From assembly GCA_041737835.1 (NCBI GenBank), contig JBGSQY010000072.1: a stretch of 64,000 nucleotides of DNA; one strand, 5' to 3'. The stretch is from Bythopirellula sp041737835. Its GTDB lineage: Bacteria; Planctomycetota; Planctomycetia; Pirellulales; Lacipirellulaceae. Positions 35,474 through 42,894 of this stretch are shown here, in pieces. The notes beneath the pieces were generated by a model. The model was given only the letters and a program-made list of their open reading frames with translations. It ran no database searches and was not told the origin of the DNA. The first letter of the stretch is position 1; each line of letters begins with the position of its first letter. A program made the translations under genes and the position numbers.

Positions 35474-36007
35474 CTAAGCAATCGGCAATTCTTCGAGCGG
35501 GTAATCCGACTCACGCATGCGCGTGCCGTCGGCCTTCACGCCCACTTCAAACACACCGACCAACTCCAACCAATGCCGCAGGTCACGAGGACGGAACATG
35601 CGGGCGTTGGACAATTCTTCGTGCGAGTCCCCCAAACGGGCAAAAAACAATTGGGCCTCGGCATGCAGGCGATCCCCCACGTGCGCGGTCGCCGAAATCG
35701 CGGCCCCATCGCGCCGCAAGGTGTCGACCGTCACCCGATAGGTGAGCGTTTCGCCACAGCGAACGATCGAATGGAACTTCACGGTCGCCAATTTCGCCAA
35801 GACGACGAGTTCGGAAAAACCGTAATGCTCGCTCACCAAGAGCCCGCCCGCCTGGGCGATCCCCTCGGTGACCAGGGAGTTGGGCATGATCGGATAACCG
35901 ATGAAATGATCGTGCATGTGCGGCTCGGCCAACGAGACACCTTTCACGGCCACGGCGCGAGTGTCGCAGACGAACTCGGTGAATCGATCTATCCAAAACC
36001 AACGCAT
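35474..36007 (-). CDS. FabZ-like hotdog protein (3-hydroxyacyl-ACP dehydratase-like) with altered motif
   Basis: The 177-residue product has a FabZ-like core with PHMHDHFIGYPIMPNSLVTEG, where the usual HFPGxPxxPGVL is changed to HFIGYPIMPNSL. The catalytic His and the Glu in TEGIAQAGG are kept, so dehydration of 3-hydroxyacyl-ACP is plausible. C-terminal to the hotdog is an Arg-rich extra segment (NARMFRPRDLRHWLELVG) not typical of FabZ. It lies between the ACP and fabF genes and belongs to their operon. It could instead be a 3-hydroxyacyl-ACP binding or thioesterase-like variant. Confidence 0.82.
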   Translation of the reverse strand: MRWFWIDRFTEFVCDTRAVAVKGVSLAEPHMHDHFIGYPIMPNSLVTEGIAQAGGLLVSEHYGFSELVVLAKLATVKFHSIVRCGETLTYRVTVDTLRRDGAAISATAHVGDRLHAEAQLFFARLGDSHEELSNARMFRPRDLRHWLELVGVFEVGVKADGTRMRESDYPLEELPIA

Positions 36008-36046
36008 GTCGATTTCCTAAAATCCAAAAACCGCAAACGAGCTTCC

Positions 36047-36165
36047 CGTCATTCCGAAAGGAGTTCTACGACTTGAGGAATCTGGCTTCTAATTTTAATA
36101 GTTATCAATACGTGAGGGTACTGCCTGCCAGATCCCTCGGTCGCCTAGGCTCTCTCGGGATGACA
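36047..36165. repeat. Imperfect inverted repeat element in the fatty-acid operon
   Basis: Arms of about 39 nt (36047-36086 and 36127-36165) pair imperfectly around an AT-rich loop with GTCATNCCGA at the outer ends and ATCTGGC at the inner ends. It resembles dispersed REP-like elements. It falls between the ACP and FabZ-like genes of one operon, where it could stabilise or uncouple transcripts. Confidence 0.55.
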
Positions 36166-36183
36166 TGTCGTCGCCAACTCGCT

Positions 36184-36573
36184 TTACTTCTTCTCCAGCT
36201 TGTAAGCCACGAAGTTGCACATGTCTTGCACCGTGAGCTGTTGGCCCAGGTTCTGCACGACCGGATTGGCTTCGAACTTCGTAAGATCAGCAAACGGCAT
36301 CCGCTCTTTGAGCTTCGCGACGCCCGCGGGGTTCACCTTGCCGTCTTGAACAAAGTCGGTGTCGGTCAGGATGTCTTCGGGGAACAACTCGCCGCGCTCG
36401 ATTTTGATGTCGAACGCTTTTTCCAGACGGAACACGATATCCAAGAAGTCAATCGACTCGGCATCGAGGTCCCCTTGCAAGGTGGCTTCCGGTGTGACTT
36501 CGTCGTCGTCAACACCGAGGGCATCGACCAGGGCTTCGCGCACTTTGTCGAAAATTTCTTCTTTAGTTGGCAT
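36184..36573 (-). CDS. Acyl carrier protein with C-terminal extension
   Basis: ACP carries acyl chains on a phosphopantetheine attached to Ser. The 129-residue product has the family core (EEIFDKVREALVDALGV) and the attachment Ser at residue 40 in DAESIDFLDIVFRLEKAF; the usual DSL is replaced by ESI. After about residue 80 comes an extension (MPFADLTKFEANPVVQNLGQ) with LTVQDMCNFVAYKLEKK that is longer than in housekeeping ACP. It starts 93 nt after the preceding hotdog gene's stop on the same strand. GGAGG is about 12 nt upstream. Confidence 0.88.
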   Translation of the reverse strand: MPTKEEIFDKVREALVDALGVDDDEVTPEATLQGDLDAESIDFLDIVFRLEKAFDIKIERGELFPEDILTDTDFVQDGKVNPAGVAKLKERMPFADLTKFEANPVVQNLGQQLTVQDMCNFVAYKLEKK

Positions 36574-36666
36574 GGTTAAACAAACCTCCAGTGAAATGGT
36601 GTGTAGCGTCGAATCGCGGCCAACTTCAGCGGCCGCGGGCCGACTTTGAATTCAATATGTCTCTAT

Positions 36667-37161
36667 TCAGTTCACGACCGCGGGCGCATCGAGTCCGCGG
36701 GTCAATAGTTTTTCGATCATCTTTTGGTACTCAATCACCCGCGCGTCGACGTCGGCCTTTTCGGGTTCCGTCTCACCGAGATTGAATCGTTCGAGCACCA
36801 GGCGGCCGCTGACCGAGACCTTGCCGTCGACGGTCCCCTCGAAGCGAAAGTTGGTGTAGCGGTCGTCCTTTTTCGTTTGCTCGACGCGAATGGTGAGCGT
36901 GTGCCCGGGCGCCACGAAGTCGGCGTACTTCACCGCGCGCGCCTCGTGCAGCACCACAATGCTGTGGGCATAGTTCTCGCTCATCCGAATCAGCCACGCC
37001 CCGGCTTGGGTCGCCGCTTCCAACATGAACACGCCCGGCAACACCGGAAACTCAGGAAAGTGATCTGCCAGATATTCTTCGGAAAGCGAAACATTCTTGA
37101 CGGCCGTTAATTGGGTATCGGGCTCGTAAGAGAGTATCCGATCCAGTAGCCAAAATCGCAT
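36667..37161 (-). CDS. FabZ-type 3-hydroxyacyl-ACP dehydratase (hotdog fold)
   Basis: The 164-residue product is a FabZ/HPD-like protein with the classic core ADHFPEFPVLPGVFMLEAATQAG, including the catalytic His and Glu, and the RAVKYADFVAPGHTLTIRVEQ segment. It is the first gene of the leftward unit hotdog-ACP-hotdog-FabF. Two dehydratase-like genes in one unit suggest either a repeated unsaturating step or a division into dehydratase and isomerase roles. A longer reading from 37176 adds five residues; the ATG at 37161 is preferred. Confidence 0.85.
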   Translation of the reverse strand: MRFWLLDRILSYEPDTQLTAVKNVSLSEEYLADHFPEFPVLPGVFMLEAATQAGAWLIRMSENYAHSIVVLHEARAVKYADFVAPGHTLTIRVEQTKKDDRYTNFRFEGTVDGKVSVSGRLVLERFNLGETEPEKADVDARVIEYQKMIEKLLTRGLDAPAVVN

Positions 37162-37408
37162 AGGCTGGCATCCCAAAACGGTCCATCGCCGTATTAAGTA
37201 AGTAAGGTTGGCAAAATAGCGAACTGGCGATTATACCCGCCCAAAATCGGACCGACAACGCCGGGGAAGTCCCCTTTTGTGGCCTGAATTCCGCATGGAC
37301 GCTCCAATCACAGCGTTTGGGTAAACCGTGCTGTCCTGAGGAGTTAGCTCGTTCAGAGTCGATCGAGAATTGGCAGGCAGCTGCTGGGTCATCGGACACC
37401 GTAATCCA

Positions 37409-37834
37409 TCAGATGTACCACATCGGATCGACCGCCACGGCCGATCGTTCCAACAAATCGGCGAGTGTGATCGCTTCGAGACGTTCCCGCCGCGCGGCGG
37501 CCAATTCATGGCAGACCTCCGTCAACACCGGCGCCAGCGGTGAATCGTTGGCGGCACAGCAAGTCGGTTCGTGTGAGCCTTCGACAACATCCAAGAGTTC
37601 CGCTAGCGATAACTCATCGGGAGCCCGCGCGAGCATATAGCCGCCCGATGCTCCTCGTACGCTGGTGATCAAACCGGCCCGTTTGAGCTCCTGAAAAATC
37701 TGCACCAAGAACGGCGACGGAATCCCATGCCGCTCGGCAATACGGCGTACCTGCACCGGCTCGCCCAAGCTGTGGTGCTGGGCAAGTTCGAGCATGGCTA
37801 GACAAGCGTATTGCGTTTTGGAACTAAGATTCAT
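37409..37834 (-). CDS. Rrf2-family transcription regulator
   Basis: Rrf2 proteins (IscR, CymR, NsrR) bind palindromic operators and often sense Fe-S status, cysteine or nitric oxide. The 141-residue product has the N-terminal MNLSSKTQYACLAMLELA, the helix-turn-helix PVQVRRIAERHGIPSPFLVQ and the wing GLITSVRGASGGYMLAR. Cysteines at 92, 93 and 108 lie in the region where IscR binds its cluster but with altered spacing, so cluster binding is uncertain. It lies 94 nt downstream of cysH on the same strand, pointing to control of sulfur assimilation (an inference, as with CymR). Confidence 0.9.
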   Translation of the reverse strand: MNLSSKTQYACLAMLELAQHHSLGEPVQVRRIAERHGIPSPFLVQIFQELKRAGLITSVRGASGGYMLARAPDELSLAELLDVVEGSHEPTCCAANDSPLAPVLTEVCHELAAARRERLEAITLADLLERSAVAVDPMWYI

Positions 37835-37844
37835 GAGGAATTAA

Positions 37845-37922
37845 ACACAAAGCACACAAAGAACACTAGGGGTGCAATTTAAGCAATTCAACGAACTTTC
37901 TGACCTTTGAGTCTTTGTGGTG
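37845..37922. repeat. CACAAAG-type inverted repeat between rrf2 and cysH
   Basis: Two short imperfect inverted arms, an ACAAAG-rich block at 37845-37861 and a CTTTG-rich block at 37905-37922, flank an AT-rich centre. The pattern recalls dispersed CACAAAG/CTTTGTG repeats of planctomycetes and cyanobacteria. The function is unknown. Confidence 0.35.
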
Positions 37923-37928
37923 AATAGA

Positions 37929-38729
37929 TCAAATACCGCTACCATCGGATTCTTGGATCGTGTGCAGACCGCACTCCGTTTTGGCCGTGCCGCTCCAACG
38001 GCCGGCTCGTTCGTCGGTTTCTCCCGCGGCTACGGCCCGTGTGCAAGGCCAGCAGCCGATGCTGAGAAAATTTTGATCGTGCAGCGGGTTGTAGGGAATA
38101 TCTTCGGCGAGAATTCGCTTCCAGACATCATTCTTGGTCATATTCGCCAGCGGGCTGATCTTCACCAACTTGAACTTCTTGTCCCAACCGACAATCGCCG
38201 CTTGCGCGCGGTCGCTGCTCTGATCGCGGCGGATGCCACTCATCCAAGCGTGCATCCCTTCGGCTGCCTTGGTCAAAACTTTGATCTTGCGATCGAAGCA
38301 GCATTGATTGGGATCCGTCTTATACAACGGCCCGCCGTGCAACGCTTCGTATTCAGGCACGGTGAGTTCAGGCTGCAACAAGTCGACTTCGATGCCGTAC
38401 TTCTCGGCGATGCGGTCGCGCAGGTCGAGAGTTTCCTGGAATTGGTAGCCCGTATCCAAATTGAAGACATAGGTCTCGGGAGCAACCTTGGCGAGCATCG
38501 CGAGGATCAAGCACCCCTCGGGACCAAAGGCCGTGGCCATCGTCAGATAGGGCGCGAATCGTTCATGAGCCCAAGTGATGATCTCTTCGGGCGTGGCGGT
38601 TTCCAGCCGGGCGCTCGCCTCGGCCAACTCCGCCAGCAATTCGGGAGTCGGTTCAAGCTGATGCGATGCCCGAGCGGCAACAATTTTCTTGGGGCGCTCC
38701 AGTTGGCTGGTGGCAGTTATAGTCGACAT
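37929..38729 (-). CDS. cysH: Assimilatory adenylyl-sulfate reductase (CysH family, 4Fe-4S type)
   Basis: CysH reduces APS or PAPS to sulfite with thioredoxin. The 266-residue product has ATAFGPEGCLILAML for phosphate binding, FNLDTGYQFQETL, the cluster cysteine pair DPNQCCFDRKIK, the second pair IGCWPCTRAVAAGE and the redox Cys in TECGLHT near the end. The CC and CxxC pairs are the hallmark of the cluster-bearing APS-type enzyme. GGAAAG precedes the ATG at 38729, and the extended frame to 38822 is rejected because it runs into the promoter. Sulfite reductase at 2125-3825 is the next step. Confidence 0.93.
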   Translation of the reverse strand: MSTITATSQLERPKKIVAARASHQLEPTPELLAELAEASARLETATPEEIITWAHERFAPYLTMATAFGPEGCLILAMLAKVAPETYVFNLDTGYQFQETLDLRDRIAEKYGIEVDLLQPELTVPEYEALHGGPLYKTDPNQCCFDRKIKVLTKAAEGMHAWMSGIRRDQSSDRAQAAIVGWDKKFKLVKISPLANMTKNDVWKRILAEDIPYNPLHDQNFLSIGCWPCTRAVAAGETDERAGRWSGTAKTECGLHTIQESDGSGI

Positions 38730-38793
38730 CTTGGCTTTCCTTGGGAGCAAAACAAACGAACGGGACCGAATCCCTGAACCCGATTGAATGGCA

Positions 38794-38832
38794 ATCATAT
38801 GTATAATGGTCAACTTAGTCAAGAATAGTCAA
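38794..38832 (-). promoter_or_regulatory. cysH promoter with tandem TTGAC repeats
   Basis: Read leftwards: -35 TTGACT (38817-38822), a 17-bp spacer, -10 TATGAT (38794-38799). TTGACT recurs at 38827-38832 and TTGACC at 38808-38813, so three near-identical hexamers occur 9-10 bp apart over the -35 region. This is a near-ideal sigma-70 promoter and a likely regulator-binding array, with the Rrf2 protein encoded downstream as a candidate. Confidence 0.65.
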
Positions 38833-38876
38833 AACACCTACAAATATCGACGCCTTTCTTCTATTGGTCGCGAAAA

Positions 38877-38915
38877 TCTCGGGAATTTTCGCGCCCGTGC
38901 TAGCATTTCCCGAGA
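38877..38915. repeat. Inverted repeat upstream of secreted-protein gene
   Basis: Perfect 9-bp arms TCTCGGGAA (38877-38885) and TTCCCGAGA (38907-38915) separated by 21 nt, about 100 nt before the start at 39019. A transcription-factor site or mRNA hairpin is possible. Confidence 0.45.
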
Positions 38916-39018
38916 AAATCACAGCTTTAGACAGCAGATCGCTGGCAAACTTTGCCGATTAAGCAAATTGTGCGGCCAAATTGGCGGGCGAGTACCTGGA
39001 AACAAATGGAACGAGAAC

Positions 39019-39525
39019 ATGAGAATTCAACGAGTCTTGAGACTGGGAGCAGGATGCTTGATGGTCTGCTTGATGCAAGGAGCCGCATTCAGCCAACTCA
39101 ATCAAGCGTTGCGTACTCCAGCGGCACGATACTTTGGCGGTCAAAGCCAAGCGGCTTACAATACCCAATCACCCGGCATGTCCGGAGCCACTGCCTACGT
39201 GGCTTCCAACCAACCGATGCAGGGTGGAACTTCTAAGCCGTTTCAACACATCCAGCAAGCTCCCACGCTAAGCCCCTATTTGAATTTGGATCTCGTGCCG
39301 GAATCCGCCACGAGTGTTCCTAATTTCTATGGCTTTGTCTTGCCGCAATTGCAAAATCAAGCCGCGGCGGAAGCCCAAGCACGCGAATACCAACGCATGC
39401 GCCAGCAAGAACGTGCCGCCGCCGCGCGGGGCATGGTCGCCAAGAACCCCTTGGCCGGTGTCCCCACCACGGGTTCCAGTCTGCAGTTCATGAACGTCGG
39501 TAGCTATTTTCCGACTCCGAAATAA
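39019..39525 (+). CDS. Secreted protein of unknown function
   Basis: The 168-residue product begins MRIQRVLRLGAGCLMVCLMQ and continues GAAFSQ, a clear signal peptide. The mature part is rich in Gln, Ala, Pro and Ser with an Ala/Glu/Arg helix (QAREYQRMRQQERAAAARGM) and no known domain. The longer frame from 38788 overlaps the cysH promoter region and is not used. An intrinsic terminator follows at 39551-39582. Nothing nearby defines a role. Confidence 0.7.
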   Translation: MRIQRVLRLGAGCLMVCLMQGAAFSQLNQALRTPAARYFGGQSQAAYNTQSPGMSGATAYVASNQPMQGGTSKPFQHIQQAPTLSPYLNLDLVPESATSVPNFYGFVLPQLQNQAAAEAQAREYQRMRQQERAAAARGMVAKNPLAGVPTTGSSLQFMNVGSYFPTPK

Positions 39526-39550
39526 CAGCAGCCAAAACAAACATACACAT

Positions 39551-39582
39551 AAATCCCCGGTCATTTGATCGGGGATTTTTTT
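39551..39582 (+). terminator. Intrinsic terminator
   Basis: A hairpin of AAATCCCCGGTC and GATCGGGGATTT (one mismatch) with an ATTT loop is followed by a run of T, 25 nt after the stop of the secreted-protein gene. Confidence 0.85.
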
Positions 39583-39654
39583 GCGCGCATATTGCGCGAC
39601 TTGATAGACTGGGCCTAATACTACCAATCATTGCATCGCAGAAAGGAGGCCCTT

Positions 39655-40128
39655 ATGTTGCTTCGGTCTGCCACTATTCTCGCCTGTTTATGCCTGATAA
39701 ATCTTTCGTCAGCCGCCGAGCTCACGTCCGAACAAACCAAGCTCTACGCCGAGCTGGAATCGTCGCTCAGCGGTTCGACGCTCGCGGGGCATTTCACCGT
39801 CACGGGGCAAGAAGCCAGCAGCGCCAAGCCTGAGCGCTACGAACTGATCAGCGTCAAGCACGTCGGCGACGGGAATTGGATGTTCGTCGCTCGCATTATC
39901 TACGGCGATCACGACGTGAAGTTGCCGATCACGCTCCCCGTCAAGTGGGCCGGCGATACCCCCGTCATCACGGTCGACAAAATGGCCTTCCCCGGCCTGG
40001 GAACGTACACCGCGCGGGTGATGATCTACAACGACCACTACGCCGGCTTCTGGAGCGGCGCTGACCATGGTGGGCATTTGTATGGGACGGTCGAACACGC
40101 CAAAGAAACTTCGGAAGCGACCAAGTAG
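39655..40128 (+). CDS. Secreted protein of unknown function
   Basis: The 157-residue product has a signal peptide (MLLRSATILACLCLINLSSA, then AELTSE) and a mature beta-rich part (GHFTVTGQEASSAKPERYEL, IIYGDHDVKLPITLPVKWAG, TYTARVMIYNDHYAGFWSG). The start at 39655 has AAAGGAGG 5 nt upstream. The WSGADHGGHLYGTV ending is shared with exported planctomycete proteins as far as I recall, without known role. It precedes the cellulase-like gene by 60 nt and could be co-transcribed. Confidence 0.75.
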   Translation: MLLRSATILACLCLINLSSAAELTSEQTKLYAELESSLSGSTLAGHFTVTGQEASSAKPERYELISVKHVGDGNWMFVARIIYGDHDVKLPITLPVKWAGDTPVITVDKMAFPGLGTYTARVMIYNDHYAGFWSGADHGGHLYGTVEHAKETSEATK

Positions 40129-40188
40129 ATTCTCTGCCGACAAATTCACCTACGAGTTACACAAGTACAACACAGAAGTAAGCAACGC

Positions 40189-42759
40189 ATGTCTTGGATT
40201 CGCACTTATATTTACCTCGTGACCGCAATCGTTTTTTACTGCTTTCAAGTGGAGGGGACCGCTTCCGGAGCGGAAGACACTGTCACACCCCATCTGCGCA
40301 TCAATCAAATCGGCTATCTCACCGACGACGCCAAAGTGGGGATCGCCTTTGCCGAACAGCCGCTCGATGGCACGTTCCAAGTCCTCGATGCCAACAGCAA
40401 AAAGCAAGTTTTCTCGGCACCGCTTGTTGCTGGCAAAGCCAAGGCTTGGGGGAAGTTTCCTCATTGCTACGAACTCGATTTCAGCGCCGTGAAGAAGCCC
40501 GGGAAATATATTCTCAAGCTCGATCCCAGCGGCGCGGAATCGCGCCCGTTCGCCATCGGCAACGACTCCTACAAAAATTATCAAGACGATCTGCTCGTTT
40601 TCATGCGGCAGCAACGCTGTGGTTACAATCCGTTTTTGGACATGGTTTGCCACAAACGCGACGGACGCACAGCCTATGGCCCGCTCCCGGCGGAGAGTTT
40701 CGTCGATGCGAGCGGCGGGTGGCACGACGCCGGCGATCAACTCAAATATCTGATCACTTCGAGCAACGCCACGGCACGAATGCTGCTCGCTTACGAACTC
40801 GACCCGCAGAAATTCGGTGATCGCGTCGACGATATGGGCCGACCGATTCCCAACGGCATAGCCGACGTACTCGACGAAGCGAAGTGGGGACTCGATTGGC
40901 TGCACAAGCTCCATCCCCATCCCACGCACCTGTATCATCAGGTCGCCGACGACCGCGACCACACCGGCTGGAAGTATCCCGACAAGGACGATTCCGATTA
41001 CGGCTGGGGCGCGAACAGCTATCGCGTGGTTTACTTCGCCGACGGCAAACCTCAAGGGCTCAACAAGCATAAGAGCGAAGCCACCGGCGTTGCTAATCTT
41101 GCGGGGCGCTCGGCGGCGGCGATGGCCATCGCCGCGCGGATTTGGCGCAGCGATCTGAACGACCCCGTGTTCGCCGACAAGTGTTTAGTTGCGGCGAAGG
41201 AACTGTATCAACTCGGCAAGGACAAAGAAGGCTATCAGCAAGGCAACTCGTTCAAGGCGCCTTATCGCTATATGGAAAATACCTGGGCCGACGACATGGA
41301 ATGGGGCGCCGCGGAGTTATTCAAAACCACCGGCGACAAGTCTTATCTCGCTGATGCCCAGCGCTACGCCGAACAAATCGCCACGACGTCGTGGATGCCG
41401 CACGAAAAGGTGGGGCACTACGAATTCTATCCGTTCATGAATGTGGGGCACTTCGCGCTTTACCCGCATGTCGGTGCCGCAATGCAGAAAAAGCTCGCCG
41501 AGTACTATCGCGAGGGAATCGAAGCCTGTGTCGCCCGCGGCAAGAAGAATTCCTATCAAATCGGCGTGCCGTTCGTGTGGTGTTCCAACAATCTGGTAAG
41601 CGCACTGATCACGCAGATTCTGCTGTATGAAAAAATGACCGGCGACATGCAGTACCATGATTTTATGCTCGCCCAACGCGATTGGCTGTTGGGCCGCAAT
41701 CCGTGGGGCACCTCGATGTTCACCGGCATACCCCGCGATGGTGAGTATCCCGAAGACGTTCATACCTGCATATGGTATCTCACCAAGAAGATGGTCCCGG
41801 GGGGCATCGTCGATGGCCCCGTCTATACGTCGGTTTACGAAAACCTCATCGGCTTGCATCTGACGCAAGACGACGAGTTCGCCGATTTTCAGAATGAGCA
41901 CGTCGTCTATCACGACGACATCGGCGACTACTCCACGAACGAACCCACGATGGACGGCACAGCCGATGCAATCACGCTGCTCGCTCATTTTGGCGACGTC
42001 GATCTTACGTCCCCGGCGCTGAAGAAATCTCAAACGACAAAGAAACCCGCCAGCATCGATAAATTCACGATCATCGAAGACGGCATCGTGCGTGGGCCCA
42101 AAGATCAAAAGCAACTGGCCCTCATCTTCACCGGCGGCGATCACGGTGAGGGAACGGAGTTGATTCTCGACACATTGAAAACTAAACAGGTCCCTGCGTC
42201 GTTTTTCGTCACGGGGGGTTATGTCGCTAAGTCGGAACATGCGCCACTACTGCGCCGCATGGTCGCCGAAAAACATTTCCTCGGCCCGCATTCCCACGGC
42301 CATTTGCTTTATGCCCCTTGGGAGAACCGCCAGAAATCGTTGGTCAGCGAGAAAGACTTCAAAGACGATTTGCAGCGCAATCTCGACGAGCTGGCGAAAT
42401 TCGGCGCGAAGCAGGATGGGCCGATTTACTTCGTGCCACCCTACGAATGGTACAATAAACAACACGCCGCCTGGGCCAAGGACCTCGGCTGTACGCTCGT
42501 GAATTTCAGTTCTGGCAGCGGGTCGAATCGCGACTGGGCTCCCGAGGATCACGAGTCGTTCAAACCGTCTCAAGAGATTCTCGCCGACATACTCAGCTAC
42601 GAAGCCAAGGAACCCGACGGACTCAACGGCCATTTGCTGCTCCTGCACCTTGGCAGCTTGCGCAAAGACAAAATGCCACCCAATCTCGGCAAGCTCATTG
42701 ACGAGCTTAAAGAACGTGGCTACGAATTCGTCAGCCTCGACCAACTTCTCCACCAATAG
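40189..42759 (+). CDS. Exported GH9 cellulase fused to NodB-like polysaccharide deacetylase domain
   Basis: This 856-residue protein combines two carbohydrate-active domains. After a signal-like N-terminus (YIYLVTAIVFYCFQ) come an Ig-like cellulase N-domain (to about 125) and the GH9 (alpha/alpha)6 barrel. Catalytic Asp residues lie at 180 and 183 (GGWHDAGDQLKY) and the acid Glu at 585 (STNEPTMDG). From about residue 635 is a NodB-type fold with LALIFTGGDHGEGTELIL and FLGPHSHGHLL, the latter keeping the zinc-binding His pair. The motif FTGGDH replaces the usual TFDDGP, so the metal site may differ. A role in degrading substituted beta-glucan or cellodextrins is an inference. Confidence 0.9.
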   Translation: MSWIRTYIYLVTAIVFYCFQVEGTASGAEDTVTPHLRINQIGYLTDDAKVGIAFAEQPLDGTFQVLDANSKKQVFSAPLVAGKAKAWGKFPHCYELDFSAVKKPGKYILKLDPSGAESRPFAIGNDSYKNYQDDLLVFMRQQRCGYNPFLDMVCHKRDGRTAYGPLPAESFVDASGGWHDAGDQLKYLITSSNATARMLLAYELDPQKFGDRVDDMGRPIPNGIADVLDEAKWGLDWLHKLHPHPTHLYHQVADDRDHTGWKYPDKDDSDYGWGANSYRVVYFADGKPQGLNKHKSEATGVANLAGRSAAAMAIAARIWRSDLNDPVFADKCLVAAKELYQLGKDKEGYQQGNSFKAPYRYMENTWADDMEWGAAELFKTTGDKSYLADAQRYAEQIATTSWMPHEKVGHYEFYPFMNVGHFALYPHVGAAMQKKLAEYYREGIEACVARGKKNSYQIGVPFVWCSNNLVSALITQILLYEKMTGDMQYHDFMLAQRDWLLGRNPWGTSMFTGIPRDGEYPEDVHTCIWYLTKKMVPGGIVDGPVYTSVYENLIGLHLTQDDEFADFQNEHVVYHDDIGDYSTNEPTMDGTADAITLLAHFGDVDLTSPALKKSQTTKKPASIDKFTIIEDGIVRGPKDQKQLALIFTGGDHGEGTELILDTLKTKQVPASFFVTGGYVAKSEHAPLLRRMVAEKHFLGPHSHGHLLYAPWENRQKSLVSEKDFKDDLQRNLDELAKFGAKQDGPIYFVPPYEWYNKQHAAWAKDLGCTLVNFSSGSGSNRDWAPEDHESFKPSQEILADILSYEAKEPDGLNGHLLLLHLGSLRKDKMPPNLGKLIDELKERGYEFVSLDQLLHQ

Positions 42760-42894
42760 CTTTCATCTCGACCATTCTGGCAGGCGGCTGAACAGAACTG
42801 GTTGAATGTTTGTTGCTCGAAATTGGCTCCAGTTAACACTGGCTTGTGGAACACGGTTCGCGTGAGTTCCCCCCATTGTTGCGAGCCCGTTCGA

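Noticed and set aside
37052..37399. 115-codon frame between the first hotdog gene and the Rrf2 gene
   Set aside because: It overlaps the FabZ-like start and the likely promoter region and has no homology pattern.
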